From Qipengyuania flavescens (GTDB lineage Bacteria > Pseudomonadota > Alphaproteobacteria > Sphingomonadales > Sphingomonadaceae): DNA of 64,000 bases. Position 1 is the first letter of the stretch, and every line of letters starts with the position of its first letter. The stretch is taken from the NCBI RefSeq assembly GCF_029688735.1, contig NZ_JARULD010000001.1:372001-436000 (forward strand), in the 5' to 3' direction. Below the pieces are notes generated by a model. That model was not told the DNA's origin. It saw only the letters and a program-made list of their open reading frames with translations, and made no database searches. This document shows positions 15,489 through 25,391 of this stretch, in pieces. Made by a program: the position numbers and the translations under genes.

Positions 15489-18400
15489 TCAGAAACCGAG
15501 CTGGTCGCCCGAAATCCGTACGCCGGCGTAGAAGAACCGGCCGAGCGCGCTGACCGGGTAGAAGGTCAGGCCGACATCGGGTTCCTGGTCGAAGATGTTG
15601 TTCACCCCGACGTAGAAGCTCATGTCGTCATCCGTCGTCCAGCGCAGCTGCATGTCATGGACGAACTTGGCGTCGATCTTCAGATATTCCGGTGCAACGA
15701 TATCGGGATCGGCTTCGATGTCCGCACGCGCGAAGCGAAGCGTTTCGTCCCAGTAGTTGATGCCGTAATTCAGGTTGAAGTTGTCGAGCGTCCAGTTGAA
15801 GTCGAAGTTGACCTGCCATTCCGGCGCGCCGAGAACACCTGCTTCCTCGACGATATCCGCGCCGGGGGTGCCCTGCGTCTTCAGCTCGATCAGGTGGTTG
15901 CCGATCACGCTGAAGTTGAACGTCCCGAGATTGTCGGTCGGCTGACGGTAGCGTACCGAGAAGTCGACGCCCTTGGTGGAGAAAGCCGCGACGTTCTGCG
16001 GGCGCAGGGTGAAATCCCGGACCACGCCTGCATCGTTGGGATCGAAGCCGGCGCCGACCGGCGTGCGATCGATGTTGTCGCAGAATTCGTTATCCAACGT
16101 TTCGGCATCGACGCAGAGTTCGAGCAGTGTGTTGGCCGTCGGGGTCGAAATCGCATCCTCGATTTCCACGTCGTAATAGTCGACCGACATGACCAGGCCC
16201 GGAATGAAGCTGGGCTGGAAGATGGCACCGACGGTGATGGTCTTGGCAGTTTCCTCGCTCAGATCGACATTGCCGGTGCTGAGGCCCGGCAGGCTGGTGC
16301 CGGCATCGCCGGTGAAGCCTGCGATCTGGGCCGGAGTCAGGCCGAGATTGGTAAGAAGAGCGGTGCAGTTCGCTTCGCGCGTTGCACTGCCGTTGTCGAT
16401 ATTGTCGAAGGCACAGGGATCGTCGATGAATGCGAACGTCTGGTTGGACGGAGCAAACAGTTCGCCGATGTTCGGCGCGCGAACCGCCTGGGCGTACGTG
16501 CCGCGGATCCGGAAATCGGGAACCGGAGCATAGACCAGGCCGCCCTGATAGGTGAAGGTGGTCCCGACGGTTGAATATTCCGAAACACGGGCAGCGCCGT
16601 TCGCGGTAAGATCGTAGAAGCCCGGACGATCCTGAACGATCGGCACGCGCACTTCCACGAAGCCTTCATAGACGTCGAAGGACCCCGTTTCCGGGAACAG
16701 CGCGTTGCCGAAGGTCAGGCCGGTCGTGTTGACCGGATCCGGAATGCTTTCGCTGATTTCCTTGCGATATTCACCGCCGAGCGCGAATCCGATCGGATCG
16801 CCCCACAGCGCGAAGCCGTCACCGAAATCGCCACTGAATGCCGCCGTGGCAACATGCTGCTTGACCGTGCTGGTGTCGACAGCCGTCGTGTTGATGAAGG
16901 CCAGCGACGCCGGGTCCTGAGCGTTCGAGAAGATGTTGAACGGTACGCAGCCGCTGTTCGCGCCGGGCGTGAACGACAACTGGTCGAAATCGTCGAAGAA
17001 GAATGCGCCGGTAACGTTCTGGTTCGAGCTGGTCGCATCGCCGGTGAGGTTCGAGCGGCAGACGATATTACCGTTGGGCGTGCCGGTCAGGAATTCACCT
17101 TCGTCCACTGCATCGATCGCCGCATAGAACCGGTCGTTGAAGCGCGTGTTCGTCTGGCGGACCGTCGCATCCGACTGGCCGTAGACATAGGAAGCGTCGA
17201 ACCGGATCGTATCGGTGACGTCGGCTTCGATCCCCGCGACGCCGCGATAGGTTTCGCGGCGGTTGGTTTCGCCGCGGCGGCCGAGGTCCAGATTGTCGCG
17301 ACCCGTGACAAGAACGATGCCGAGCCCGTCGAAAACGTTCACTGCAGGATCGTTGATGTTGTCCGGAATGAAGGGGTTATCGGTGGGCACGCCGATGAAG
17401 AAATCGAAGGTCGGCTGGCCGAAGGATTCCGAATCGACCCGAGCATATTTGCCTTCCGCGAAGAAGCGGACGCTGTCGGTCAGCTCGTAGCTGAAAAGCA
17501 GATTGCCGATGTACCGATCGATCTTCGGCAGGATTTCCCCGCTGTAGGTCGACACGGGGGTGCCCGAACCACCGCTTTCAAAGAAGCTGCCCAGGAAGGT
17601 GCCGGGAATATAGGGGCGGCCATCGCCGAGAAAATCGGGCAGGAAGTCGCCGTCCACGTCGATCGCACCGATCGGGCTGGAGTCCAGATAGTTGACGTCC
17701 GATGCCAGGATCAGGTCCGGAACGTTCGGATCGTCACCCGCAGCCTGGTCGTCGAGATTGTCGTAGAACGAGCGGAAGCTGGGTCCGAATTCCCGGCGGT
17801 CCGAGAGCAGCAGATTGTCGTCGTGCCCGTATTCGAAGTTTGCGGCAATGTTGCCGCGTCCACCGGCGAAGTTGGTACCGACGGTGGCCGAGACGAAGCC
17901 CGTGTAGCCATCGCCTTCCTCGCTGATGCCGCTCTGCGCGCGCACCGTATAGCCTTCGAAATTGCGCTTGGTGACAAAGTTCACCACGCCGGTAACCGCG
18001 TCGGCACCGTAGATGGCGGAGGCACCGCCGGTCACGACATCGACGCGCTCGATCAGGTCGATCGGTAGCGAGTTGGTATCGACCGAGGACGAGCCGGGAA
18101 CTGCCGCGACGTGGCGGCGGCCGTCGATCAGTGTCAGCGTCCGCTGCGTACCGAGGTTGCGCAGGTCGAGGAGGTTGAGGCCTACCCCGCCGATACCGGC
18201 ATTGGCACCCGAACCATCGTTCGATGTATAGGAACCGGTAAGAGCCGGAGCTTCCGTGAGGAAGTCGGTCAGGTTGGTGACACCGCTGTTCTGGATGGCC
18301 GTGTCGTCGATGGCGACGACCGGGTTCGCAAAGTCGTACTCGTTCGTGCGGATACGTGTGCCCGAAACGACAATGGCGTTCTGCTCGACCGCGCCCGCAA

Positions 18401-18551
18401 CATCGTCGCAATCGCCGTCGGCATCTTCGTCGATGCAGGTTTCGTCTTCCGCAGCTTCCTGTGCCTGAACGCTCATCGGTGCGACCAGCGCCAGAACGGC
18501 GGCGCTTGCCAGCATCGAGCGCTTGCCCACGGCAATCGACGTAAATTTCAT
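15489..18551 (-). CDS. TonB-dependent outer-membrane receptor
   Basis: A 1020-residue outer-membrane protein that would import a ligand (siderophore, sugar oligomer or other nutrient) with TonB energy. Signal peptide to about residue 30 (VQA). A short acidic insert with two cysteines follows (CIDEDADGDC, 39-48). The plug domain begins near IVVSGTRIRT and contains LIERVDVVTGGASAIYGADAVTGVVNFVTKR in segments typical of the family. A 22-strand barrel follows, ending in an aromatic last residue (SGDQLGF). The organisation resembles the large sphingomonad receptors of the left-handed beta-helix/OmpS type. No TonB box is obvious. The gene is monocistronic with a strong terminator; the TonB-like protein at 36956 could energise it. 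Confidence 0.93.
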   Translation of the reverse strand: MKFTSIAVGKRSMLASAAVLALVAPMSVQAQEAAEDETCIDEDADGDCDDVAGAVEQNAIVVSGTRIRTNEYDFANPVVAIDDTAIQNSGVTNLTDFLTEAPALTGSYTSNDGSGANAGIGGVGLNLLDLRNLGTQRTLTLIDGRRHVAAVPGSSSVDTNSLPIDLIERVDVVTGGASAIYGADAVTGVVNFVTKRNFEGYTVRAQSGISEEGDGYTGFVSATVGTNFAGGRGNIAANFEYGHDDNLLLSDRREFGPSFRSFYDNLDDQAAGDDPNVPDLILASDVNYLDSSPIGAIDVDGDFLPDFLGDGRPYIPGTFLGSFFESGGSGTPVSTYSGEILPKIDRYIGNLLFSYELTDSVRFFAEGKYARVDSESFGQPTFDFFIGVPTDNPFIPDNINDPAVNVFDGLGIVLVTGRDNLDLGRRGETNRRETYRGVAGIEADVTDTIRFDASYVYGQSDATVRQTNTRFNDRFYAAIDAVDEGEFLTGTPNGNIVCRSNLTGDATSSNQNVTGAFFFDDFDQLSFTPGANSGCVPFNIFSNAQDPASLAFINTTAVDTSTVKQHVATAAFSGDFGDGFALWGDPIGFALGGEYRKEISESIPDPVNTTGLTFGNALFPETGSFDVYEGFVEVRVPIVQDRPGFYDLTANGAARVSEYSTVGTTFTYQGGLVYAPVPDFRIRGTYAQAVRAPNIGELFAPSNQTFAFIDDPCAFDNIDNGSATREANCTALLTNLGLTPAQIAGFTGDAGTSLPGLSTGNVDLSEETAKTITVGAIFQPSFIPGLVMSVDYYDVEIEDAISTPTANTLLELCVDAETLDNEFCDNIDRTPVGAGFDPNDAGVVRDFTLRPQNVAAFSTKGVDFSVRYRQPTDNLGTFNFSVIGNHLIELKTQGTPGADIVEEAGVLGAPEWQVNFDFNWTLDNFNLNYGINYWDETLRFARADIEADPDIVAPEYLKIDAKFVHDMQLRWTTDDDMSFYVGVNNIFDQEPDVGLTFYPVSALGRFFYAGVRISGDQLGF

Positions 18552-18701
18552 ATGTAACCCTCGGTTTTTATAATTCGGAAAGTTCGAATGAGGGCGCTAA
18601 CAGCCAAAAGGCGTGTGCGAGGCAAGGACGTTGGTCGAAAAACCGCTCTTGTGCGATTTTGTACATGTCAGTGCGACATTTCCGCCACACAGGCGATCCG
18701 G

Positions 18702-19889
<1,188 letters not shown>

Positions 19890-19906
19890 TTAGTTATCCA
19901 CAGGGT

Positions 19907-19921
19907 GAGTCCAAACGAGTC
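19907..19921 (-). promoter_or_regulatory. Paired GANTC sites in the ccrM leader
   Basis: GAGTC at 19907-19911 and again at 19917-19921, 36-50 bp before the ccrM start codon and 10 bp apart. In Caulobacter, GANTC methylation in the ccrM leader gives autoregulation; the same logic is plausible here, by analogy only. The remaining 19922-20085 shows no gene. Confidence 0.5.
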
Positions 19922-20085
19922 CGCAGTCAAGCGCCAAGGATCGCAAGGCGTGGCGTGGTTCGCGTTAGCATGAGCGTGGCATGCGGAACGGAAACGCGTC
20001 CCCACAAGATGTTGCGGTGAGCGGCGCCGGCGGACTCCAGATGATGCAGTGTTGCTTTAAGGACTCGGCGAGCAATAGTCTGTCC

Positions 20086-20625
20086 CTAACGGAGGCGTTC
20101 TGGCCTCTCGACATTGTCGAGCGCGCCTGCCTGGGGAAGGTCGATGTCTTGCTTCGGTATGACCGTCATCTGGCCGTTGGTTTCCAGTATCACCCAGTTC
20201 GCGTCCGCCTCAGCCAACCCGTGTTCGCGCAGTGCGCTGCAAATCTCTTCCCGTGAAATCCTGGCGCGCCGCATCGTATCCTGGAGGTACTCACCCTTAT
20301 GGAACAGAAGTGTAGGGGATGCTTTCACCATGCGCGAAATCGCTCCGACGCGAATGACCAGCCATGTCAGGACGAACTGTAATACCATGATCGTGAGGAT
20401 CGCCGCGGCTGCTCGCACGGCCGGAACGGATTTCAACAGAATGCCGGACGCTGCCAAACTGCCCACCGTGATGTTGATAATCCAGTCGAAATTGTTGAGC
20501 TGGGCGGTCGAGCGCTTGCCGAACACGCGGACAAGGATGACGATGAGAAAATAAAACAGGATCGCCGAAAGCACGGTGTCGGCGATTTCGTTCCAGTCTT
20601 TGATCCAGTCGGCAGATTCGGTCAT
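20086..20625 (-). CDS. DUF421 domain membrane protein (YetF-like)
   Basis: A 179-residue inner-membrane protein with three N-terminal helices (about 18-38, 52-68, 75-97) and a C-terminal cytoplasmic domain of the DUF421 type. Diagnostic segments are RVFGKRSTAQLNNFDWIINI, TVGSLAAS and KASPTLLFHKGEYLQDTMRR. Relatives such as YetF/YdfS in Bacillus are linked to spores or stress, but no biochemical role is firm. ATG 20625 is taken as start; a TTG precedes it directly. A separate transcript from the SDR-rnhB pair is possible, since 44 bp lie between. Confidence 0.85.
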   Translation of the reverse strand: MTESADWIKDWNEIADTVLSAILFYFLIVILVRVFGKRSTAQLNNFDWIINITVGSLAASGILLKSVPAVRAAAAILTIMVLQFVLTWLVIRVGAISRMVKASPTLLFHKGEYLQDTMRRARISREEICSALREHGLAEADANWVILETNGQMTVIPKQDIDLPQAGALDNVERPERLR

Positions 20626-20669
20626 CAAACCTTTTTACAAGCGAAAGGCTCTCAGACAAACACCGTCGG

Positions 20670-21602
20670 TCAGCCCGTGCTCGTTTCACCCCCAGGCTTC
20701 AGTCCGGGATCGACGCCAGTCAGCTCGACCGATTTCGCCCAAAGCCGCGCGGCGAGTAGCGGATCGCGTGCCGTCTTGGTGGCATAGGCCTTTCCGGACG
20801 TAGCCCCGCTCATTTCGCGCAGGCCCCACGAGCCGAAATAGTCCCCGCCCTCGGCCTCCGGATCGGTCGCGGCCTGCAATGCGGGCACGGCCCCGTTTTC
20901 GGCAGTGTTGAGGAAGAAACCAACGGTTGGACCGAAAACCTTACCAAACACGCCGAGGTGGCGGGTGATTTCGGTCTGGGCGACGCCGGGATGGCAGGCG
21001 ATGGACGTGACGGACGAGTTCGCGGCACGCAATCGGCGATCGAGCTCGAAGGCGAACAGCAGGTTCGCAAGCTTGCTCTGACCATAGAACTTCGTGCGCG
21101 AATAGCCTTGCGAGGCATCGAGATTGTCGAAGTCGATCTTGGCCCCCTTGTGCGCAATCGAGGCCTGGCTGACCACGCGCGCGCCGCCATTCTCTGCCAG
21201 CTTGTCGAGCAGCAGGCCGGTGAGCGCAAAATGACCCAGGTGGTTGACGGCGAATTGCTCTTCCGTCCCACCGATGGCAAGACCGAGCGGAGGGATCATG
21301 ATGCCGGCATTGTTGATCAGTAGGTCGATCTTCGGCTCTTTCTTCGCCAGATTGGCCGCCTCGCGGATGGAGGCCATGTTGGCAAGGTCGAGCGGGAGGA
21401 AATCGAGATCGGCCTGTTCCGGTCCGCTGGCGATCTCCTTGATAGCGGCGGTCGCCTTGTCGGCATCGCGGCAGGCGAGAATCACGCGGGCACCCTTGCG
21501 CGCAAGGCCGCGGGCGATCTCCAGCCCGATGCCCGTATTGGCGCCGGTGACGATGGCGGTCTTGCCGCTCTGGTCGGGTACGTTGGAATAGGCAAAGCTC
21601 AC
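20670..21602 (-). CDS. SDR oxidoreductase, retinol-dehydrogenase-like
   Basis: 310 residues of the extended animal-RDH/WWOX-like SDR type. TGANTGIG cofactor motif (19-26), Arg45 in ACRDADKA favouring NADPH, NNAGIM (about 96-101), the catalytic YGQSK pair, and a C-terminal extension with an EGGDYFGSWGL segment. The substrate is unknown, probably a lipophilic alcohol or ketone. It starts with GTG at 21602, overlapping the rnhB stop (GTGA), so the two are translationally coupled although functionally unrelated. Confidence 0.88.
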   Translation of the reverse strand: MSFAYSNVPDQSGKTAIVTGANTGIGLEIARGLARKGARVILACRDADKATAAIKEIASGPEQADLDFLPLDLANMASIREAANLAKKEPKIDLLINNAGIMIPPLGLAIGGTEEQFAVNHLGHFALTGLLLDKLAENGGARVVSQASIAHKGAKIDFDNLDASQGYSRTKFYGQSKLANLLFAFELDRRLRAANSSVTSIACHPGVAQTEITRHLGVFGKVFGPTVGFFLNTAENGAVPALQAATDPEAEGGDYFGSWGLREMSGATSGKAYATKTARDPLLAARLWAKSVELTGVDPGLKPGGETSTG

Positions 21603-22228
21603 GCGAACATCTCCATCTGCGATACCGGCGCGAAGCTACGGCGGTGCAGCGGCGTCGGTCCGTATGTTCGCAATGCTTCGAGATGCTCGGCCGTTCCGTA
21701 GCCCATGTTGCGCTCCCACCCGTAATGCGGGTGCGCCGTGGCCGCGTCGCGCATGATCCGGTCACGATGCTCCTTGGCGATGATAGAGGCAGCGGAGATG
21801 CAGGCTTCCTTGCCGTCGCCGCCCACGATCGCGCGTACTTGCGGCCAGCGCCACTCCTCGCGGCGGCCATGCGGGGTCATGTTACCGTCGATCAGCACTT
21901 TGGCAGGCTCGAGCTGCAGCGCCTCAACGAGCCGCGCGGTCGCCAACGTCATCGCCAGCATCGTGGCCTGGAAGATGTTGAGCCGGTCGATGTCGTCCGG
22001 TTCGATCACCGCGACCCCCCAGGCGCAGCGTTTGCGGATGGCCGGCTCCAATTCCGCGCGGCGCTTCGCCGAGAGCTTCTTGGAATCGTCCAGTCCCTGC
22101 GGCGGCTCGCAGCACAGCACGCAGGCAGCGGCCACCACCGGCCCGGCGAGCGGACCGCGCCCGGCCTCGTCCACGCCGACGATCAGCGGCACGGCACCAA
22201 GTCCGCCTTCGGGTGTTGCACTGAACAT
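21599..22228 (-). CDS. rnhB: Ribonuclease HII
   Basis: Removes RNA from RNA-DNA hybrids and single ribonucleotides from DNA. 209 residues from ATG 22228. The type 2 RNase H signature GVDEAGRGPLAGPVVAAA holds the catalytic Asp20 and Glu21. LDDSKKLSAKRR and VLIDGNMTPHG with the third Asp, and GDGKEACISAASIIAKEHRD with the fourth, follow. The upstream lipoprotein gene is divergent, 19 bp between start codons, so the promoters overlap. In many relatives rnhB lies beside ccrM; here two genes separate them. Confidence 0.94.
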   Translation of the reverse strand: MFSATPEGGLGAVPLIVGVDEAGRGPLAGPVVAAACVLCCEPPQGLDDSKKLSAKRRAELEPAIRKRCAWGVAVIEPDDIDRLNIFQATMLAMTLATARLVEALQLEPAKVLIDGNMTPHGRREEWRWPQVRAIVGGDGKEACISAASIIAKEHRDRIMRDAATAHPHYGWERNMGYGTAEHLEALRTYGPTPLHRRSFAPVSQMEMFA

Positions 22229-22247
22229 AGACACGGGAGCCTTACCT

Positions 22248-23435
22248 ATGACGAAGCAGCCTTCGATCCTTTTCGCCACCCTATCGCCCCTCGCCCTGCT
22301 CGCAAGCTGCGGCAACGCCTATTCCACCGATGGGGGCGAGACCGCATCCACACCCTCGCCCACAGTGGACGGTGAATTCGATGGCGACTTCGCGATAACA
22401 GCGCACGGCGAATTCGACGAGCCCTGGGCCTCCGCATTCATCCCCGGCACGCCGATGCTGTTCATCACCGAAAAGCCCGGCACTGCGAAGATCTACAACA
22501 CCGATAACGACCGCGTAATCACCGTGAGCGGTCTGCCGCAGGTCGATTACGGCGGCCAGGGCGGACTTGGCGATGTCGCCTTCCTGCCCTCCGAAAGCGC
22601 CAATTCGGTCGGCACGCGGACCATCTATCTCAGTTGGGTGGAGGCCGGCGAAGGCGACACGCGCGGCGCCGTGGTCGGGCGCGGCCAATTGAACTGCGCC
22701 AGTGCGACCGCCTGCTCGGTCAGCAATCTCAATGTCATCTGGCGTCAAACGCCGAAGGTAACAGGCCGTGGCCATTATTCGCACCGCATCGTCTTCAGCC
22801 CGGACGAGCAGTACATGTTCGTCTCCAGCGGCGAACGCCAGAAGCAGGACCCTGCGCAGAATACCGAAAACACGCTGGGCACCATCGTCCGCCTCAATCT
22901 CGACGGCAGCGCGGCGGCGGGCAATCCCTTCGCCGACCGGGGCAGCCCGACCGACCAGATCTGGACCTATGGCAATCGCAATATCCTGAGCATGGATTTC
23001 GACGATGCGGGTCGGTTGTGGGAGATCGAGCATGGTCCCGCCGGTGGCGACGAACTCAACCTCGTCCAGCGCGGGGCGAATTACGGTTGGCCGGTGCGTT
23101 CGAACGGCGACAATTACGATGGCTCGAACATCCCTGACCACACGGCGGACGACGGTTTCACCAAGCCGGTCATCAGCTGGTCGCCCGTGATCGCGCCAGG
23201 GAACATGGTGTTCTACGATGGCGACCTGTTCGAAGGCATGGACGGCGATCTGATCGTGGCCGGGCTGAAGACGCAGGCGCTGATCCGGATCGCTTTCGAC
23301 GGGGAGACCGCGCGCGAAGTCGCTCGTTACGACATGGGCAATCGCATCCGCCAGGTCGTTTACGGCCCCGATGGCGCATTGTGGGTGCTGGAGGATGGCG
23401 AAGGCGGCCGCTTGCTGGAGCTACGCCCGTCCTGA
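22248..23435 (+). CDS. PQQ-dependent sugar dehydrogenase-like lipoprotein (Asd/YliI type)
   Basis: A 395-residue six-bladed beta-propeller of the soluble glucose/aldose dehydrogenase family, probably oxidising aldoses in the periplasm with PQQ. The signal peptide ends in lipobox LASC (Cys21 is the lipidated residue). Typical segments: PWASAFIPGTPMLFITEKPG, GGQGGLGDVAF, the catalytic GRGHYSHRIVFSPD (His), TYGNRNILSMDFD, and GPAGGDELNLVQRGANYGWP. Whether the cell makes PQQ or takes it up cannot be told from this window. Divergent from rnhB. Confidence 0.9.
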   Translation: MTKQPSILFATLSPLALLASCGNAYSTDGGETASTPSPTVDGEFDGDFAITAHGEFDEPWASAFIPGTPMLFITEKPGTAKIYNTDNDRVITVSGLPQVDYGGQGGLGDVAFLPSESANSVGTRTIYLSWVEAGEGDTRGAVVGRGQLNCASATACSVSNLNVIWRQTPKVTGRGHYSHRIVFSPDEQYMFVSSGERQKQDPAQNTENTLGTIVRLNLDGSAAAGNPFADRGSPTDQIWTYGNRNILSMDFDDAGRLWEIEHGPAGGDELNLVQRGANYGWPVRSNGDNYDGSNIPDHTADDGFTKPVISWSPVIAPGNMVFYDGDLFEGMDGDLIVAGLKTQALIRIAFDGETAREVARYDMGNRIRQVVYGPDGALWVLEDGEGGRLLELRPS

Positions 23436-23514
23436 TGGTCAGCGGCCTGACTTCTGGGGTCCTAAGCCAAACTTGATCGACTTGGCAGCGAGGCGTGCTT
23501 AAGCGCCCCGGTCC

Positions 23515-24036
23515 ATGGCGACACTGGTTCCCCTCTCCGCGATCGACTCGGCACTGGTCGAAGACCTGCTCGACGCCGCATTCGGCGAGGGCCGCCACGC
23601 GCGCACGGCCTACCGCATCCGCGAAGGTGTCGAATGGCTGGACGGACTGAGCTTCGCCGCGCTGGACGACGACGACTATCTCGCCGGCACGATCCAGCTG
23701 TGGCCGGTGGCGCTGACGGACCCGCAGGGCCGCCCGCATCCGATGATTATGGTGGGGCCCGTCGCGGTCATGCCCGGGCGGCAAGGCGAAGGCTTCGGCA
23801 AGGCCTTGATGGCCGCGAGCCTCGGGGCGATCGACGCGGGCTTCGACGACGGCGCAGCTCCGCTGCCGCAGGTGATGATCGGCGATCCCGACTATTACGA
23901 TCGCTGGGGGTTCGTGGCGGACCACACCGGCGGCTGGCACTGTCCCGGCCCGTTCGAGAAGCACCGCTTGCTGGCGCGGACGGGCAATCCGGCGATCCTC
24001 CCGCCGGAGGGGATGCTCGGGCCTTGGGATGGGTAG
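23515..24036 (+). CDS. GNAT family N-acetyltransferase
   Basis: 173 residues with the acetyl-CoA loop of the GNAT fold at VMPGRQGEGFGKALM (about 85-99), preceded by the beta strand MIMVGPVAV and followed by MIGDPDYYDRWGF, the strand pattern of the YhbS-type subfamily (COG3153). The acceptor is unknown. The three-hairpin repeat element begins 11 bp after its stop codon and could end or stabilise its transcript. Confidence 0.85.
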   Translation: MATLVPLSAIDSALVEDLLDAAFGEGRHARTAYRIREGVEWLDGLSFAALDDDDYLAGTIQLWPVALTDPQGRPHPMIMVGPVAVMPGRQGEGFGKALMAASLGAIDAGFDDGAAPLPQVMIGDPDYYDRWGFVADHTGGWHCPGPFEKHRLLARTGNPAILPPEGMLGPWDG

Positions 24037-24047
24037 TTTCTAATGGG

Positions 24048-24191
24048 TGCGCTATCGACATCCGACGATAGCTTGCGGCTGTGCCATCCCGCTCCCCCAC
24101 CCGGCCACCCATAAAATACCGTGCCGTGGGTGGCCGGGTGGGGGAGCGGGATGGCACAGCAAGGTCAGGACGGATGTCCTGACCGCACGCA
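24048..24191. repeat. Three-hairpin repeat element, copy 1
   Basis: Left hairpin GCTATCG / CGATAGC (24051-24057 with 24066-24072). A central perfect 31-bp inverted repeat (24081-24111 with 24127-24157) surrounds a 15-nt loop, TAAAATACCGTGCCG. Right hairpin GGTCAGGAC-GGAT-GTCCTGACC (24163-24184) is followed by GCACGCA. The outer ends read TGCG...CGCA, so the whole unit is nearly symmetric. Copy 2 is at 52791-52932 with the same plan but different, still-pairing stem sequences. It lies between two genes read in the same direction. Confidence 0.9.
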
Positions 24192-24240
24192 ACCAAAACC
24201 TCCATTGAGTCCCGCCCCGCCTTCTGCCACCACACTTCCA

Positions 24241-24789
24241 ATGCCCTACACCCCGCCCCCCGAACTCGCCGGAATGTCGCTCGCCGAAATCGCGCAGGCG
24301 GTGGCCGATCGCAAGCTGCCGCCGGTCGAACAATGGTCGCCCGACAATGTCGACGATAGCCACATGCGCATTGCGGCGGACGGGACCTGGTATCACGATG
24401 GCTCGCCGATCCGGCGGCCCGGCATGGTCCGCGCCTTTTCCGGCCTGCTGAACCGCGAGGGCGACGGCAGCTACTGGCTGGTCGTGCCCTACCAGAAGCT
24501 GTCGATCGAGGTGGAGGATGCTTGCTTCATCGCCACCGATGTCTCGCGCAAGGATGGCGACCTCGTCTTCCGCACCAATACCGACGATGTCGTAGTTGCC
24601 GGTACCGACAACCCGATCCGCGCGGCGGGCGATCCGGAGAAGCCCGCGCTCTACGTCCACGTCCGGCGCGGCTGCGAGGCGCGGCTCAACCGCTCGACCT
24701 ATGAGCAGCTGGCTCAGATCGCGCTCGACGAAGGTGGCGACTTCACCGTGACGAGCGGAAGCGAAACCTTCTCTCTCCTGCCTGAATGA
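24241..24789 (+). CDS. DUF1285 domain protein
   Basis: 182 residues starting MPYTPPPELAGMSLAEIAQA. The segment DDSHMRIAADGTWYHDGSPIRRPGMVRAF, in pieces, and the later WLVVPYQKLSIEVEDACFI are typical of DUF1285, a conserved two-domain cytoplasmic protein of unknown function in proteobacteria. Its stop overlaps the start of the Nudix gene (ATGA, 24786-24789). It is the first gene of a DUF1285-Nudix-cca operon that is often kept together in alphaproteobacteria. Confidence 0.88.
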   Translation: MPYTPPPELAGMSLAEIAQAVADRKLPPVEQWSPDNVDDSHMRIAADGTWYHDGSPIRRPGMVRAFSGLLNREGDGSYWLVVPYQKLSIEVEDACFIATDVSRKDGDLVFRTNTDDVVVAGTDNPIRAAGDPEKPALYVHVRRGCEARLNRSTYEQLAQIALDEGGDFTVTSGSETFSLLPE

Positions 24790-25391
24790 GCGCCATCTTC
24801 GATCGTCTGGTGCAGCTGTTCGAGCAGGGGCACGCGCAGGATGTCGGCCCGCTGATATCGGATGCGCGCTTCGCCGATCTGGATCGCACTGCCGATGCCG
24901 CCGTGCTGATTGCCGTAACCGAGCGCGAGAATCCCACCGTCCTGCTGACCCAGCGCCCACGCACCATGCGCGACCACCCCGGCCAGGTGGCCTTCCCCGG
25001 CGGCAAGCTGGACGAGGGCGAGGACGCGGTCGAAGCCGCCTTGCGCGAGGCGTGGGAGGAACTGGCCATCCCGCGCGAGCATGTCCGGCTGATCGGCACG
25101 ACCGATCGCTACCAGACCGGCACCGGCTTCGACATCACGCCCGTGCTGGCGGTGGTGCCGCACGACTTGCCCATCCGCCCCGACCCGCGCGAGGTCGAAA
25201 GCTGGTTCGAATGCCCGCTCGACAAGCTGATGGATGCATCGCAATGGGACCGCAACGAAGTGTTCTGGAAAGGCGCGATGCGCGAATATCTCGAGATGGA
25301 TCACGAGGGCTATCGCATCTGGGGCGTGACCGCGGCGATCTGCTGGAACCTGTCGCGACGCATCGCGTGGCTGGATCGCAGCCATGGCTGA
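24786..25391 (+). CDS. Nudix hydrolase, CoA pyrophosphatase type
   Basis: A 201-residue Nudix hydrolase. The Nudix box runs 72-95: GGKLDEGED, then REAWEELAI with the metal-binding glutamates. Upstream, LLTQRPRTMRDHPGQVAFPG matches the CoA/acyl-CoA diphosphatase subfamily (NudL/YeaB), which has the LLTxR...GQ.xFPGG pattern. It would cut CoA or oxidised CoA to 4'-phosphopantetheine and 3',5'-ADP. Coupled to DUF1285 by ATGA and overlapping the cca start by 8 bp. Confidence 0.9.
   Translation: MSAIFDRLVQLFEQGHAQDVGPLISDARFADLDRTADAAVLIAVTERENPTVLLTQRPRTMRDHPGQVAFPGGKLDEGEDAVEAALREAWEELAIPREHVRLIGTTDRYQTGTGFDITPVLAVVPHDLPIRPDPREVESWFECPLDKLMDASQWDRNEVFWKGAMREYLEMDHEGYRIWGVTAAICWNLSRRIAWLDRSHG

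Noticed and set aside
24052-24200. Open frames containing RHGILWVAGWGSG across the three-hairpin element
   Set aside because: They arise because the element's GC-rich palindrome is open in several frames; no start signal or independent support.
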